A DNA stretch of 35,493 bases from an uncultured Erythrobacter sp. (GTDB lineage: Bacteria > Pseudomonadota > Alphaproteobacteria > Sphingomonadales > Sphingomonadaceae): contig CALBWA010000022.1 in the NCBI GenBank assembly GCA_937969505.1, positions 1 to 35,493 on the forward strand, in the 5' to 3' direction. Positions within the stretch are counted from its first letter, which is position 1; each line of letters starts with the position of its first letter. This document shows, piece by piece, positions 14,948 through 24,044 of the stretch. The translations under genes and the position numbers were made by a program. Under the pieces are notes generated by a model, which saw only the letters and a program-made list of their open reading frames with translations, was not told the origin of the DNA and ran no database searches.

Positions 14948-17431
14948 ATGCCTTTTGTCTTACCCCGATCCAATCGCAACAGCCGCGGTGTTGCGTGCCA
15001 AATGCTGGCGGCCGTGTCCGCATGCGCTCTTGTAACAGCTTGCGGAGGGAGCGGGGGCGGTGTGCCGGTCACCACGACTCCTAATCCGGCCCCCACACCA
15101 ACACCCACACCCACGCCGACACCGTCTCCCACACCATCCCCATCGCCCACCCCGACGGCCAGCTTCGATACGCCGGAAGTGCGTCAGTCGGACGGGCCCG
15201 AATTCCATAATGCCGTTTCAGCCTGGACGGACGGCTTTACTGGAGAGGGATCGATCATTGCCATCGTCGATACCGGTATCGATATCGACAGCCCCGAATT
15301 CGCTGGCCGCATACACCCTGATTCTGCTGACGTTGCCAGCAATCGCACGATTGAGGCCGAGGATGATCACGGGACAAATGTGGCATTGGTGGCGGCGGCC
15401 GCACTTGATGATACAGGGATTGTAGGCACAGCTTTTGACGCGCAGGTGCTGGCCATTCGCAGTGACGATCCGGGCAGCTGCGGGGTCGACACGCCCGAAG
15501 ATTCCTCCCTCGGTTGCCTGTTCGATGATCGCGACATTGCTGCCGGTATTGATCTGGCAGTCAATTCGGGTGCTGATGTCATCAACCTGAGCCTGGGCGG
15601 TGGCGCCGCCACGCAGGTGCTGCTGGATGCAGTGGGGCGTGCCGCGACTGCAGGTGTCGTGGTGGTTGTGGCTGCGGGCAATGGCGGAGACGGGTCTGAC
15701 CCGCAGATCGACCCCGATCAGCCTGATCCTTTCGCAACCAGCCTGGTTGATGCCGGTAATGGCAATGTCATCGTTGTCGGATCCGTCGATGCCGATGGCC
15801 AATTTTCGGACTTCAGTAACCGTGCCGGGTCAGGCGCGTCGACCTTCATCTCCGCACGGGGAGAAGTGATTTGCTGCGTTTATGACGATGGTGAAATCTT
15901 TATCACAACTAATGCCGCCGGTCAGCAATTCGTGACCCTGTTTTCGGGCACCAGCTTTGCTGCCCCTCAGGTGGCCGGAGCAGTGGCTCTGTTGTCGCAG
16001 GCGTTTCCCAATCTGACCGGTACCGAGATTGTCGAGATTCTGCTCGATAGCGCGCGCGATGCCGGAGCCACCGGGACCGATGCGGTATTTGGTGCGGGTA
16101 TCCTCGACATCGCGGCTGCGTTTGCGCCGCGTGGCACGACCACCATTGCCGGGACCGATAACGTGCTCGCGCTGACAGAGGATATTGCCGTCGGATCGGC
16201 CGCTATGGGTGATGCGTTCGACGCTATTGGCGGTTCAGTTGGAGGGCCAAATTCCGGGACTGGCGGGCAAGACGCAGGCCAGGGGCTGCAGACAATTGTT
16301 CTTGACCAATATGGACGCGCCTATGGCTATGATCTGTCGAGCCGGGTTCGGGGTGCCGTGGTGACCCCTCGGCTGCGCGGTGCCGTGCAACGCAGTGGCC
16401 GGTCACTGACTTCGAGCAACGAAGCCATGACAGTGGCCTTTACCGTAGGTGAGGGCACTCGCGCTGCCGGGCTGAAGTGGGCCGAGCCCTTGCAATTGTC
16501 GTCAGAGGAGGCGGCAAATGCGCGCGTTCTGGCCGGGCGCATCGCGGCGCGAATTTCGCCCGACACGCAGATCGGCTTCGCCTATGCTCAGGGATCAGGC
16601 GGCATTGCTGCGCAATTGCGCCAGGACAGCCAGACGATCAACCGGCCAGCCTTCATGATCGCACCTTCAGCAGAGAATGACGATGGCTTCATCGGGCGCA
16701 CCCATGTCTCTTTCGCAGTGCGCCACCAGGCCGGTCCCTGGGGATTGACCCTGCATGGCGAGGCCGGGGATGCCTGGCTGGGCAATACGAGGCGTGTGCA
16801 GGAGACTGTGCTGGTGCAGGGGGATCAGCGGCCGACCACCAGTATGGGAATTGTGCTTGATCGTCCCCTGAGCGGTATCGAGACCACGCTGGGGATGACG
16901 TGGCTTTCGGAAAGCCAGACCGTGCTTGGAGCCCATTTCCACAGCTCGATCGGTAATGGCGGCGCGCAAACCGTCTTTTTCGATGGTTCTGCACGGGGTG
17001 AACTTGGCCATGGTTGGCAGTTGGGCGGTACCTACCGTCGGGGGGTGACCTTACCGCAGAGCACGACGGTTATCAGCGGCAGTTCTCAGTTGCACAGCAA
17101 TGCCTGGTCACTTGATCTGGCCAAGCGGGACATGTTGATGTCTGGCGACAGTATGGGCCTACGGATCAGCCAGCCCTTGCGTGTCAGTGGTGGGGGCCTC
17201 GATCTCAACCTGCCGGTCTCCTACGATTATGCTACTGAAACCGCGCAGTTTGGTGTGCAGCGGCTGAACCTGTCACCGCAAGGCCGCGAATTGATGAGCG
17301 AGTTGACCTGGCGCGGGCCGCTTGTTTTCGGCTGGGCCGGGGCGAGCCTGTTCTATCGCCGCGATCCGGGCCACTACTCCACCGGTCCTGATGATGTCGG
17401 TGCGGTGGTGAGTTGGGACGCCCGCTTTTAG
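14948..17431 (+). CDS. Subtilisin-like (S8) autotransporter with a lipobox
   Basis: Surface serine protease of 827 residues. N-terminal signal with L-V-T-A-C (Cys32), so the mature protein could be lipidated. Residues about 46-71 are a Thr/Pro/Ser linker. The S8 domain has the triad Asp108 (I-V-D-T-G-I-D), His141 (D-H-G-T-N-V) and Ser336 (S-G-T-S-F-A-A-P), plus the A-A-G-N-G oxyanion Asn. From about 400 a passenger linker leads to a C-terminal beta-barrel (about 540-827) rich in alternating aromatic strands and ending in S-W-D-A-R-F, the terminal Phe expected for outer-membrane insertion. Plan and lipobox recall NalP and SphB1, which shed other surface proteins. The beta-barrel shows no truncation. 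Confidence 0.94.
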   Translation: MPFVLPRSNRNSRGVACQMLAAVSACALVTACGGSGGGVPVTTTPNPAPTPTPTPTPTPSPTPSPSPTPTASFDTPEVRQSDGPEFHNAVSAWTDGFTGEGSIIAIVDTGIDIDSPEFAGRIHPDSADVASNRTIEAEDDHGTNVALVAAAALDDTGIVGTAFDAQVLAIRSDDPGSCGVDTPEDSSLGCLFDDRDIAAGIDLAVNSGADVINLSLGGGAATQVLLDAVGRAATAGVVVVVAAGNGGDGSDPQIDPDQPDPFATSLVDAGNGNVIVVGSVDADGQFSDFSNRAGSGASTFISARGEVICCVYDDGEIFITTNAAGQQFVTLFSGTSFAAPQVAGAVALLSQAFPNLTGTEIVEILLDSARDAGATGTDAVFGAGILDIAAAFAPRGTTTIAGTDNVLALTEDIAVGSAAMGDAFDAIGGSVGGPNSGTGGQDAGQGLQTIVLDQYGRAYGYDLSSRVRGAVVTPRLRGAVQRSGRSLTSSNEAMTVAFTVGEGTRAAGLKWAEPLQLSSEEAANARVLAGRIAARISPDTQIGFAYAQGSGGIAAQLRQDSQTINRPAFMIAPSAENDDGFIGRTHVSFAVRHQAGPWGLTLHGEAGDAWLGNTRRVQETVLVQGDQRPTTSMGIVLDRPLSGIETTLGMTWLSESQTVLGAHFHSSIGNGGAQTVFFDGSARGELGHGWQLGGTYRRGVTLPQSTTVISGSSQLHSNAWSLDLAKRDMLMSGDSMGLRISQPLRVSGGGLDLNLPVSYDYATETAQFGVQRLNLSPQGRELMSELTWRGPLVFGWAGASLFYRRDPGHYSTGPDDVGAVVSWDARF
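15090..15157 (+). repeat. CA-rich 6-bp tandem repeat encoding a Thr-Pro linker
   Basis: Degenerate ACACCC-like units, about eleven, inside the autotransporter gene, encoding T-P and S-P pairs (residues 48-71). Length could vary between strains by slippage; units of 6 keep the frame. Confidence 0.75.
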
Positions 17432-17453
17432 GAGGCAGGCCGGGTCTGGCGAC

Positions 17454-18539
17454 TCACTTCAATCCGGCGGCCTGCGCGAAGCGATAGGCATTCTCGACCA
17501 GTGGCTTGACCCGCTCGCTCATCTGTTTGGCATGAGCCGACGATGCAGTGCCATCGATGACGCGTTTCTTGATCCCCTGCATGATCCCGGCGAGCCGAAA
17601 CAGATTGTAAGAGAAATACCACTCCATCGGCGGGACCGGAAAACCGGTGCGGGCGACATAACGCTCAACCGCTTCTTCGACGCTTGGAATACCCAATCCA
17701 GCTATGTCGAGGCCGCCCAGACCTGCTCTGCCATCGGCCGGGTTGTACCAGTTCAGCATCAGATAGCTGAAATCTGCAATGGGATCGCCCAGCGTCGACA
17801 GTTCCCAATCGAGCACCGCAATGACGCGGTTTTCCGTCTTGTGAAAAATCATGTTGTCGAGCCGGTAATCGCCATGCACCACGCTGCTGGCATGCTGGGC
17901 CGGGATCGTTTCGGGCAACCATTCGATCAACCGGTCCATTTCCGGTATCGTTTCGGTTTCGGACAGTTTGTACTGCTTGGACCAGCGGTTGATCTGCCGG
18001 GCGCAGTAATCCTCTCGCTTGCCGAAGTCCTGCATCCCTATGGCATCGATGTCGGCCAGATGAAGATCGGCGATGGTGTCGATCATCGCGAAGTAGATTT
18101 CGCGCCGTTCATCGCGCGTGGAGTTGGGCAGAGCCCCGTTCCACAAGCTCCGGCCATCAGCCAATGACATGACGAAGAACTTTGACCCCAGCACATCGGG
18201 ATCCTCGCACAGGCCATAGGTTTTCGGGACCGGAAAACCGATCGGCCCAAGCGCAGTCATCGCCTTGTATTCGCGGTCAACCGCATGGGCGCTGGGGAGC
18301 AATTTGCCGAAGGGCTGGCGCCGCAGAACGTAGGAAGCGCCGGGCGTATCGATCCGATAGGTCGGATTGGACTGTCCGCCCTTGAACTTGGTGTAGCTCA
18401 AGGGGCCGGCATAGCCTTCCACATTGGCTTCAAACCATGCGGTCAGTGCATCCAGATCTAGCTTGTCCTTGTCAGACACTTCGACGGTGCCGACCATTTC
18501 CTTCTCGTAATCGATCGGGTTTTCGCTGTTTTCGGTCAT
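17454..18539 (-). CDS. APH-type phosphotransferase (LvaA / ACAD10-11 kinase-domain-like)
   Basis: Protein-kinase-like fold enzyme of 361 residues. The catalytic loop is H-G-D-Y-R-L-D-N (His222, Asp224, Asn229) and the metal-binding motif is D-W-E at 244-246. The N-terminal F-K-G-G-Q-S-N-P-T-Y (nucleotide loop) and Y-V-L-R-R-Q-P fit the group of kinases that precede or are fused to acyl-CoA dehydrogenases. In Pseudomonas LvaA and in mammalian ACAD10/11 this kinase phosphorylates a 4-hydroxyacyl substrate so that phosphate can be eliminated. It is the last gene of a leftward operon and overlaps the alcohol dehydrogenase stop by one base. Substrate is inference. Confidence 0.9.
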   Translation of the reverse strand: MTENSENPIDYEKEMVGTVEVSDKDKLDLDALTAWFEANVEGYAGPLSYTKFKGGQSNPTYRIDTPGASYVLRRQPFGKLLPSAHAVDREYKAMTALGPIGFPVPKTYGLCEDPDVLGSKFFVMSLADGRSLWNGALPNSTRDERREIYFAMIDTIADLHLADIDAIGMQDFGKREDYCARQINRWSKQYKLSETETIPEMDRLIEWLPETIPAQHASSVVHGDYRLDNMIFHKTENRVIAVLDWELSTLGDPIADFSYLMLNWYNPADGRAGLGGLDIAGLGIPSVEEAVERYVARTGFPVPPMEWYFSYNLFRLAGIMQGIKKRVIDGTASSAHAKQMSERVKPLVENAYRFAQAAGLK

Positions 18540-19627
18540 CAGTCGAACACCACCACGCTGCGCGCCGAGTGCCCCTCGCGCATCTTTGCAAACCCGTCAT
18601 TGATCTGATCGAGCGAGATGCGTTCAGCAATAATCGTATCCAGGTCAAGCAGCCCGCGCAGGTAGAAGTCCACCAGACGGGGCAGATCAACCGGGAAATG
18701 GTTTTCACCCATGATCGCGCCTTGAAGTTTCTTGCCCGAGAGCAAATCCATTGCGCTGAGGCCGACTTTGCAGTCGAGCGGCATCATCCCCAGGATTATG
18801 GCCGTGCCGCCACGCCGGAGCGAAGCGACCGCCAGATCGGCAGAGGCCTGACGTCCGACCGCTTCGATACCGTAATGCACCCCTCCGCCAGAAATCTCAT
18901 GGATTTGCTTTACAGCGTCATCTGCCATTGCATCGACGGCATGGGTTGCGCCCAGAACCTTGGCCAGTTCGCGCTTTTCCGCCAGCGGATCGACCGCGAT
19001 CACCTTTCCTGCTCCGGCAATCTTGGCGGCATTTATAGCGGCAAGACCGACCCCGCCGCAGCCGACAACTGCCACGGTTTCCCCCGGCGTCACATTGGCT
19101 GCATTGAAGATCGTCCCGGCCCCCGTAGTGACTGCACAGCCCAGCAATGCTGCACGGTCGAGCGGCATGTCCTTGTCAATCGAAACGCAGGCGTTTTCAT
19201 GGATCAGCATCTGTTCGGAGAAGGCCGACAGATTGAGCATCTGCATCACCGGCTCCCCGTTGGTGCGAGCGATGCGCGGTGTTGCATCGGAATCGCGCCG
19301 GGTTGCAGCACCCAGACACAATGCCATCCGGCCTGTCACGCAGAACTCGCAGGTCCCGCAAAACGCCGACAGACAGGAAACGACGTGATCACCGGGTTGA
19401 ACCGTTCTGACTTCGCTGCCAACCGCGCGAACCACGCCGGCTGCCTCATGCCCCGGAATGGCGGGCAGAGGGTGCGGGTAAGACCCATCAATGAAGTGCA
19501 GGTCCGAATGGCACAGGCCGCAAGCCTTTGTGTCAATCAGAACCTCATGCGGGCCCGGATCGGCCATTTCCACATCACCGATGACCAGACCCTCGCCTGG
19601 TTTTTCCAGAATGGCTGCTTTCGCCAT
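18539..19627 (-). CDS. Zinc-dependent alcohol dehydrogenase (class III-like)
   Basis: Medium-chain dehydrogenase of 362 residues. Catalytic zinc site: Cys39-His40 (G-L-C-H-S-D) and His60-Glu61 (P-G-H-E). Structural zinc site: Cys90, Cys93, Cys96, Cys104. NAD-binding G-C-G-G-V-G-L-A near 195 with V-I-A-V-D-P behind it (the Asp suggests NAD rather than NADP). Such enzymes oxidise alcohols to aldehydes or ketones. It begins with AAGGAG, 27 bp after the acyl-CoA dehydrogenase stop, and overlaps the kinase gene. Within this operon it may interconvert a hydroxy and an oxo intermediate, which is inference. Confidence 0.93.
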   Translation of the reverse strand: MAKAAILEKPGEGLVIGDVEMADPGPHEVLIDTKACGLCHSDLHFIDGSYPHPLPAIPGHEAAGVVRAVGSEVRTVQPGDHVVSCLSAFCGTCEFCVTGRMALCLGAATRRDSDATPRIARTNGEPVMQMLNLSAFSEQMLIHENACVSIDKDMPLDRAALLGCAVTTGAGTIFNAANVTPGETVAVVGCGGVGLAAINAAKIAGAGKVIAVDPLAEKRELAKVLGATHAVDAMADDAVKQIHEISGGGVHYGIEAVGRQASADLAVASLRRGGTAIILGMMPLDCKVGLSAMDLLSGKKLQGAIMGENHFPVDLPRLVDFYLRGLLDLDTIIAERISLDQINDGFAKMREGHSARSVVVFD

Positions 19628-19654
19628 GATCGTCTCTCCTTAGCAGGTCGCGCC

Positions 19655-20986
19655 CTAACGGGTCGCACCCATGTCGCCTGAACTGAACGTGTCATTGGCA
19701 GCTGGTGCCCCACCGTCGCGCAAAGCGTTGGCGGTCGGGCCTTCCTGGGGCATGTGCTTGGCAAATTCCATCCGGGCAATGGACCGTGCGTGCACTTCGT
19801 CGGGGCCATCGGCCAGACGCAGCGTACGCTGATGGGCATAAGCATTGGCAAGGCCGTAATCGTCCGACACACCGCCGCCGCCATGGGCCTGGATTGCATT
19901 GTCGATGATGCGCAGCGCCATGTTCGGGGCCTGCACCTTGATCATGGCAATTTCCTGCTTGGCCGATTTGTTGCCAACCTTGTCCATCATGTCGGCCGCC
20001 TTCAGGCAGAGAAGTCGAGTCATGTCGATATCAATGCGGGCCTGCGCCACGCGCTCTTCCCAGACCGAATGCTTGTAGATCGGCTTGCCAAAGGCTTCGC
20101 GCTCCTGAAGCCGGCGGCACATCTTGGCCAGCGCTTCTTCGGCAACGCCAATGGTGCGCATGCAGTGGTGGATACGGCCAGGGCCAAGCCGCCCTTGCGC
20201 AATCTCAAACCCGCGTCCTTCGCCCAGCAGCATGCTGGACACCGGAACGCGAACATCCTTCAGTTCCACTTCCATATGGCCGTGCGGCGCATCATCGTAA
20301 CCGAACACTGGCAAGTGTCGCAGGATGTTCACGCCGGGTGTGTCCATATCCATCAGCACCATGCTCTGCTGCGCGTGGCGCTTGGCTTCGAAATCGGTCT
20401 TGCCCATGACAATGGCGACCTTGCAGCGCGGATCGCCAACGCCCGATGACCACCATTTGCGGCCATTGATAACGTATTCATCACCATCGCGTTCAATGCG
20501 GGTTTCGATGTTGGTTGCGTCAGAGCTGGCAGTGAAGGGCTCGGTCATCAGGAAGGCGGAACGAATCTCGCCATTCATCAGAGGGGCGAGCCATTTGTCC
20601 TTCTGCTCGCGCGTGCCGTAGCGGTGGAAGACTTCCATATTGCCAGTGTCAGGTGCAGAACAATTGAACACTTCGGAAGCAAAGCCGATGCGGCCCATTT
20701 CTTCCGCGCACAGGGCGTATTCCAGATTGGTGAGGCCGGGGCCGTCAAACTCGAAACTTTCTTCGACATGGTGGTGCCCGTCATTGCGCGGAGGCATGAA
20801 CAGGTTCCAGATGCCGGCCGCCTTGGCCTCTTTCTTCAGGTCCTCGACCACCTGGATGACTTTCCACCGGTCGCCTTCCGCATCCTGCGCCTTGTAGGTA
20901 TCGACGGCGGGTCGCACACGCGTTTCGATGAAATCACGTACACGGTCGCGCCAGTATTGCTGGCGTTCTGTCGGTTGAAAATCCAT
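19655..20986 (-). CDS. Acyl-CoA dehydrogenase, ACAD11-like
   Basis: FAD enzyme of 443 residues. The order of motifs is family-typical: F-L-M-T-E-P at about 167 with [14 protein letters not shown], and [10 protein letters not shown] near the end. Where classical members have Y-E-G-T, this protein has L-A-D-G-P-D-E-V-H, the signature of the ACAD10/11 and LvaC group, with Asp in the place of the catalytic Glu. This group removes phosphate from 4-phosphoacyl-CoA to give an enoyl-CoA. First gene of the leftward operon with the alcohol dehydrogenase and kinase. ATG at 20986 has AGAGGA upstream. Confidence 0.93.
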   Translation of the reverse strand: MDFQPTERQQYWRDRVRDFIETRVRPAVDTYKAQDAEGDRWKVIQVVEDLKKEAKAAGIWNLFMPPRNDGHHHVEESFEFDGPGLTNLEYALCAEEMGRIGFASEVFNCSAPDTGNMEVFHRYGTREQKDKWLAPLMNGEIRSAFLMTEPFTASSDATNIETRIERDGDEYVINGRKWWSSGVGDPRCKVAIVMGKTDFEAKRHAQQSMVLMDMDTPGVNILRHLPVFGYDDAPHGHMEVELKDVRVPVSSMLLGEGRGFEIAQGRLGPGRIHHCMRTIGVAEEALAKMCRRLQEREAFGKPIYKHSVWEERVAQARIDIDMTRLLCLKAADMMDKVGNKSAKQEIAMIKVQAPNMALRIIDNAIQAHGGGGVSDDYGLANAYAHQRTLRLADGPDEVHARSIARMEFAKHMPQEGPTANALRDGGAPAANDTFSSGDMGATR

Positions 20987-21095
20987 GGGGGTGGTCCTCT
21001 CTAATCTCTAAAAATCGTTCGAATCTATTGCCCTGCTCAGTGGCAGAGCGCGCACGCCGCGCCAAGTTGTCAGTTTGATAGGCGCTGGGTATTTG

Positions 21096-22559
21096 TCATT
21101 GGGCAGGTGGCGGTGTGGTGGTTGCTGATTGTCCGGTAATGCCTGATGCCAGGCGCGCTTCGTGATCTTCTCTGGAGATCGGGAAACGGCCAAGCCAGAA
21201 CGCGGCAGTTGCCATCAGCAGGGTTGTCGCCACGGCATAAAACAAGATCAGGCTGCTGATTGTTGCATCGGGCACTTCCCCAGGGGCGGCATCGCGCGAA
21301 AAATCGATGAAAGACAACACTTGTCCGGTCAGAAAAATGCCCAGGCCAGTGGCGCATTTCTGGATCAGCCAATTGCCTGAATAGAACGCGCCTTCCGCCC
21401 GTCTGCCTGTGCGTTCGAGATAGGCTTCGACAATCTCTGCAATCATCGAGCTTGCGGAAATCAGCACGACGATGCCCAGCGTGTTACCAATGATCAGCAA
21501 GCCCAGCAGCATCAGGCCGGAAAGAGCGGTGTCCAGCGGAGGCCAGATCCCGGCAAACAGCGCCATATATGGCAACAATGTGAAAGCTGCCGTTCCAAGC
21601 GCTGAGAGCGCGGCACTTTTCGGTTTGCCAAAATGCCTGTGCATGGGGCCAACAATGAAAAACATCATTATTGCCGATATGAACAGCGCCAGCGGATACA
21701 GGCTGAGCGCGCTTACACCGTCAGGCAGGAAGGGAACCGGGGCTGTGTCCATCCGCCAGACATAGAGCGTGATGTAATTGGTCAGCGAGAAGGTCAGGCC
21801 CTGATTGACATAGGCCGCCAAGCCGCCTGCTGCAAAGATCAGAAACGCCTTTTCTCGGAAGGCCTCAAAGATCTCCTCAAAGCAGCCTTTTATGGTGAAG
21901 GGTTCCGGTTTGGTTGCGGGGAGATGGGCCACCAGCCTGTGCTGGCCCAGGGCCGAACCCATCACCGATAAAATGATCAGGCACCCGCCGGCAATCGCCC
22001 ATCCGGTGTAGCCGTCCCGGTTCAACAGGCCGTCCTCGCCCGGCATGAACACCGTATAGGCCAGCACCATCATCAGGATCCCGCCCAGCCATCCTGAGAT
22101 ATAGCGAAACCGGAACAGGGTTGTCCGCTCGTCATAGTCGCTCGTAATTTCAGGAAGGAGGGAGATCGACGGCACTTCGCAGGCCGACAGCAATACGCGC
22201 ACGACCACCGCAATGCCCAGCAGACCCAGGAATGACGGTGCTTCACCGCCTGGCGGGGACCACATCATCACCCATGCAATCGCCAGCGGAATGGGGGCGG
22301 CATAGAGCCATGGCAAACGTCTGCCCCATTTCGTGTAGGTCCGGTCTGACAAGTTTCCCAGGATGGGATCAACAACGGCATCAATCAGCAGCGCGCACAA
22401 CAGCGCCAGACTGACCAGGCCAGCATCCATGCCCAGAACCTGGCTGTAGAAAAACAGCAGGAAGAATTGGAAACCAATATCCTTCACCCCAAAGGCCACC
22501 GCACCAAAGCCATGGATAAGCTTGAGGCGCATCGGCAGGGGGCCGGAAACAAAACTCAT
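21096..22559 (-). CDS. MFS transporter of the GPH (MelB-like) type
   Basis: Membrane transporter of 487 residues with about twelve hydrophobic segments. The N-terminal D-P-I-L-G-N-L-S-D-R-T-Y-T-K-W-G-R-R-L-P-like loop is the glycoside-pentoside-hexuronide:cation symporter signature. In sphingomonads relatives often sit beside acyl-CoA dehydrogenase genes, so a lipid or terpenoid acid cargo is as likely as a sugar; this is inference. It lies 109 bp upstream of the acyl-CoA dehydrogenase, same direction, and diverges from the second operon. No good ribosome site precedes the ATG at 22559. Confidence 0.9.
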   Translation of the reverse strand: MSFVSGPLPMRLKLIHGFGAVAFGVKDIGFQFFLLFFYSQVLGMDAGLVSLALLCALLIDAVVDPILGNLSDRTYTKWGRRLPWLYAAPIPLAIAWVMMWSPPGGEAPSFLGLLGIAVVVRVLLSACEVPSISLLPEITSDYDERTTLFRFRYISGWLGGILMMVLAYTVFMPGEDGLLNRDGYTGWAIAGGCLIILSVMGSALGQHRLVAHLPATKPEPFTIKGCFEEIFEAFREKAFLIFAAGGLAAYVNQGLTFSLTNYITLYVWRMDTAPVPFLPDGVSALSLYPLALFISAIMMFFIVGPMHRHFGKPKSAALSALGTAAFTLLPYMALFAGIWPPLDTALSGLMLLGLLIIGNTLGIVVLISASSMIAEIVEAYLERTGRRAEGAFYSGNWLIQKCATGLGIFLTGQVLSFIDFSRDAAPGEVPDATISSLILFYAVATTLLMATAAFWLGRFPISREDHEARLASGITGQSATTTPPPAQ

Positions 22560-22726
22560 GAAAAGGTGCGCCGACAGGCAAGTGTCGCTTCGGTTTGCTG
22601 CATAATCCTCTCCATATTTATTGGCACTAGCCTAGGCCGCGCGGCCCGCGCGTCAACGCCTCATGTTGTGACGCTACGGCATGGGGGCATACGTGAAAGC
22701 TCCTTGCAGCGAGCATGCGAATCACC

Positions 22727-22743
22727 CTAACGTAAGCGTCAAG
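22727..22743. promoter_or_regulatory. Candidate LiuR/MerR-type operator between divergent operons
   Basis: Imperfect dyad ACG-N4-CGT within CTAACGTAAGCGTCAAG, close to the TTACGTNNACGTAA-type operators of LiuR-like regulators of acyl-CoA catabolism. It lies 28 bp before the acyl-CoA dehydrogenase start at 22771. A second pair, GCGTCA / TGACGC at about 22650-22674, is nearby. Confidence 0.35.
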
Positions 22744-22770
22744 TTGCATGTCCCAGAGGAGAGTCGATCC

Positions 22771-23973
22771 ATGTCCGAAACAGCAGAACTGGCAAGCTTC
22801 CGAGAGGAAACCCGGACGTGGCTGGAGGCTAATTGTCCAACACAGATGCGCCAACCGGTGCGCGATGATGACGATGTGTATTGGGGCGGGCGCAACGCCA
22901 CTTTCAAGAACGACGCCCAGCAGGCCTGGTTCGAAGTGTGCCGGGATAAAGGCTATACCGTACCGGCGTGGCCAAAGGCTTACGGCGGGGCTGGGTTGAA
23001 CGCTGCAGAGGCGAAAATATTGCGACAGGAAATGAGCCGCCTTGGCGCGCGCCCTCCATTGTCCAGCTTCGGCATCTGGATGCTTGGTCCCGCCTTGCTG
23101 CAATTCGGCACTGAGGGGCAAAAGAAGCGTTTCCTGACAGAGATCGCCCGCGGTGAAATCCGTTGGTGCCAGGGTTATTCTGAGCCGGGATCGGGCTCTG
23201 ACCTCGTCTCGATGCAAACATTCGGTGAAGATCAGGGCGATCACTGGGTCGTCAACGGTCAGAAGATCTGGACTTCCTACGCGGACAAGTGTGACTGGAT
23301 TTTCTGCCTTGTGCGAACCGACAAGCAGAACAAGTATCAGGGTATTACCTTCATGCTGTTCGACATGGCGAACCAAGGTGTCTCCACCAAGCCGATCAAA
23401 CTGATCAGCGGTGAAAGTCCCTTTTGCGAAACCTTTTTTGATGATGTGTCCGTCCCTAAGAGCTATGGCGAGGACTGCCCTGGCCATGTCGGCGAGATCA
23501 ATCGCGGCTGGGATGTTGCAAAATATCTGCTGGGTCATGAGCGCGAGATGATTTCCGGCATGGGTGGCGGAGAACGCACCGCTGCGATCGGTCCGGCGAT
23601 GAGCCGACATGCCGAAAAGTCTGGCGGCCCGATCGATCCGATTTTGCGCGGCGAGCTGGCTTTGTTCGATGTCGATGCGCTTGCCTTTACCGCCATGGCG
23701 GAAAAATTCATGGACGAGATGAAAGCGGGCAAGGGACATCCCGCTCAGCCCAACATGATGAAATATGTCGGTACCGAGTTAAACAAGCGGCGGCATGAAT
23801 TGATGATGAGCGTCGGAGGATCGCGCAGCCTGGAATGGGACAGCGATGAAACCAGTGGCGGCAAACCATCGCGCAGCTGGTTGCGCACCAAGGCCAATTC
23901 GATCGAAGGCGGAACTTCGGAAGTCATGCTCAATGTGATTTCCAAGCGCATTCTCGATCTGCCGGGCGGCTGA
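22771..23973 (+). CDS. Acyl-CoA dehydrogenase, catalytic-type subunit
   Basis: FAD enzyme of 400 residues. ATG at 22771 has GAGGAGAG upstream; the longer frame to 22681 lacks support. Motifs: W-P-K-A-Y-G-G-A-G near 75, W-C-Q-G-Y-S-E-P-G-S-G-S-D-L at about 130 (FAD site), N-G-Q-K-I-W-T-S-Y-A, and the C-terminal S-I-E-G-G-T-S-E-V where the Glu matches the catalytic base of Y-E-G-T. The dehydrogenase after it lacks this Glu, so the two probably form a heteromer. First gene of a rightward operon with a dehydrogenase and an SDR. Confidence 0.94.
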   Translation: MSETAELASFREETRTWLEANCPTQMRQPVRDDDDVYWGGRNATFKNDAQQAWFEVCRDKGYTVPAWPKAYGGAGLNAAEAKILRQEMSRLGARPPLSSFGIWMLGPALLQFGTEGQKKRFLTEIARGEIRWCQGYSEPGSGSDLVSMQTFGEDQGDHWVVNGQKIWTSYADKCDWIFCLVRTDKQNKYQGITFMLFDMANQGVSTKPIKLISGESPFCETFFDDVSVPKSYGEDCPGHVGEINRGWDVAKYLLGHEREMISGMGGGERTAAIGPAMSRHAEKSGGPIDPILRGELALFDVDALAFTAMAEKFMDEMKAGKGHPAQPNMMKYVGTELNKRRHELMMSVGGSRSLEWDSDETSGGKPSRSWLRTKANSIEGGTSEVMLNVISKRILDLPGG

Positions 23974-24044
23974 CCGCTTAGCGCCTCATCGGTTCGGGGC
24001 CCGCCTTGGACCCGCACATTACTTCAATATCAGGATAATGATCC

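Noticed and set aside
18437..19681. Plus-strand open frame of 414 codons
   Set aside because: Antisense to the alcohol dehydrogenase, whose zinc and NAD motifs are complete; composition is Cys/His/Arg-rich as expected for a shadow frame.
22627..23739. Long minus-strand open frame of 370 codons
   Set aside because: It lies antiparallel to the first acyl-CoA dehydrogenase of the rightward operon, which has clear motifs; the frame has no family features and is a codon-bias shadow.
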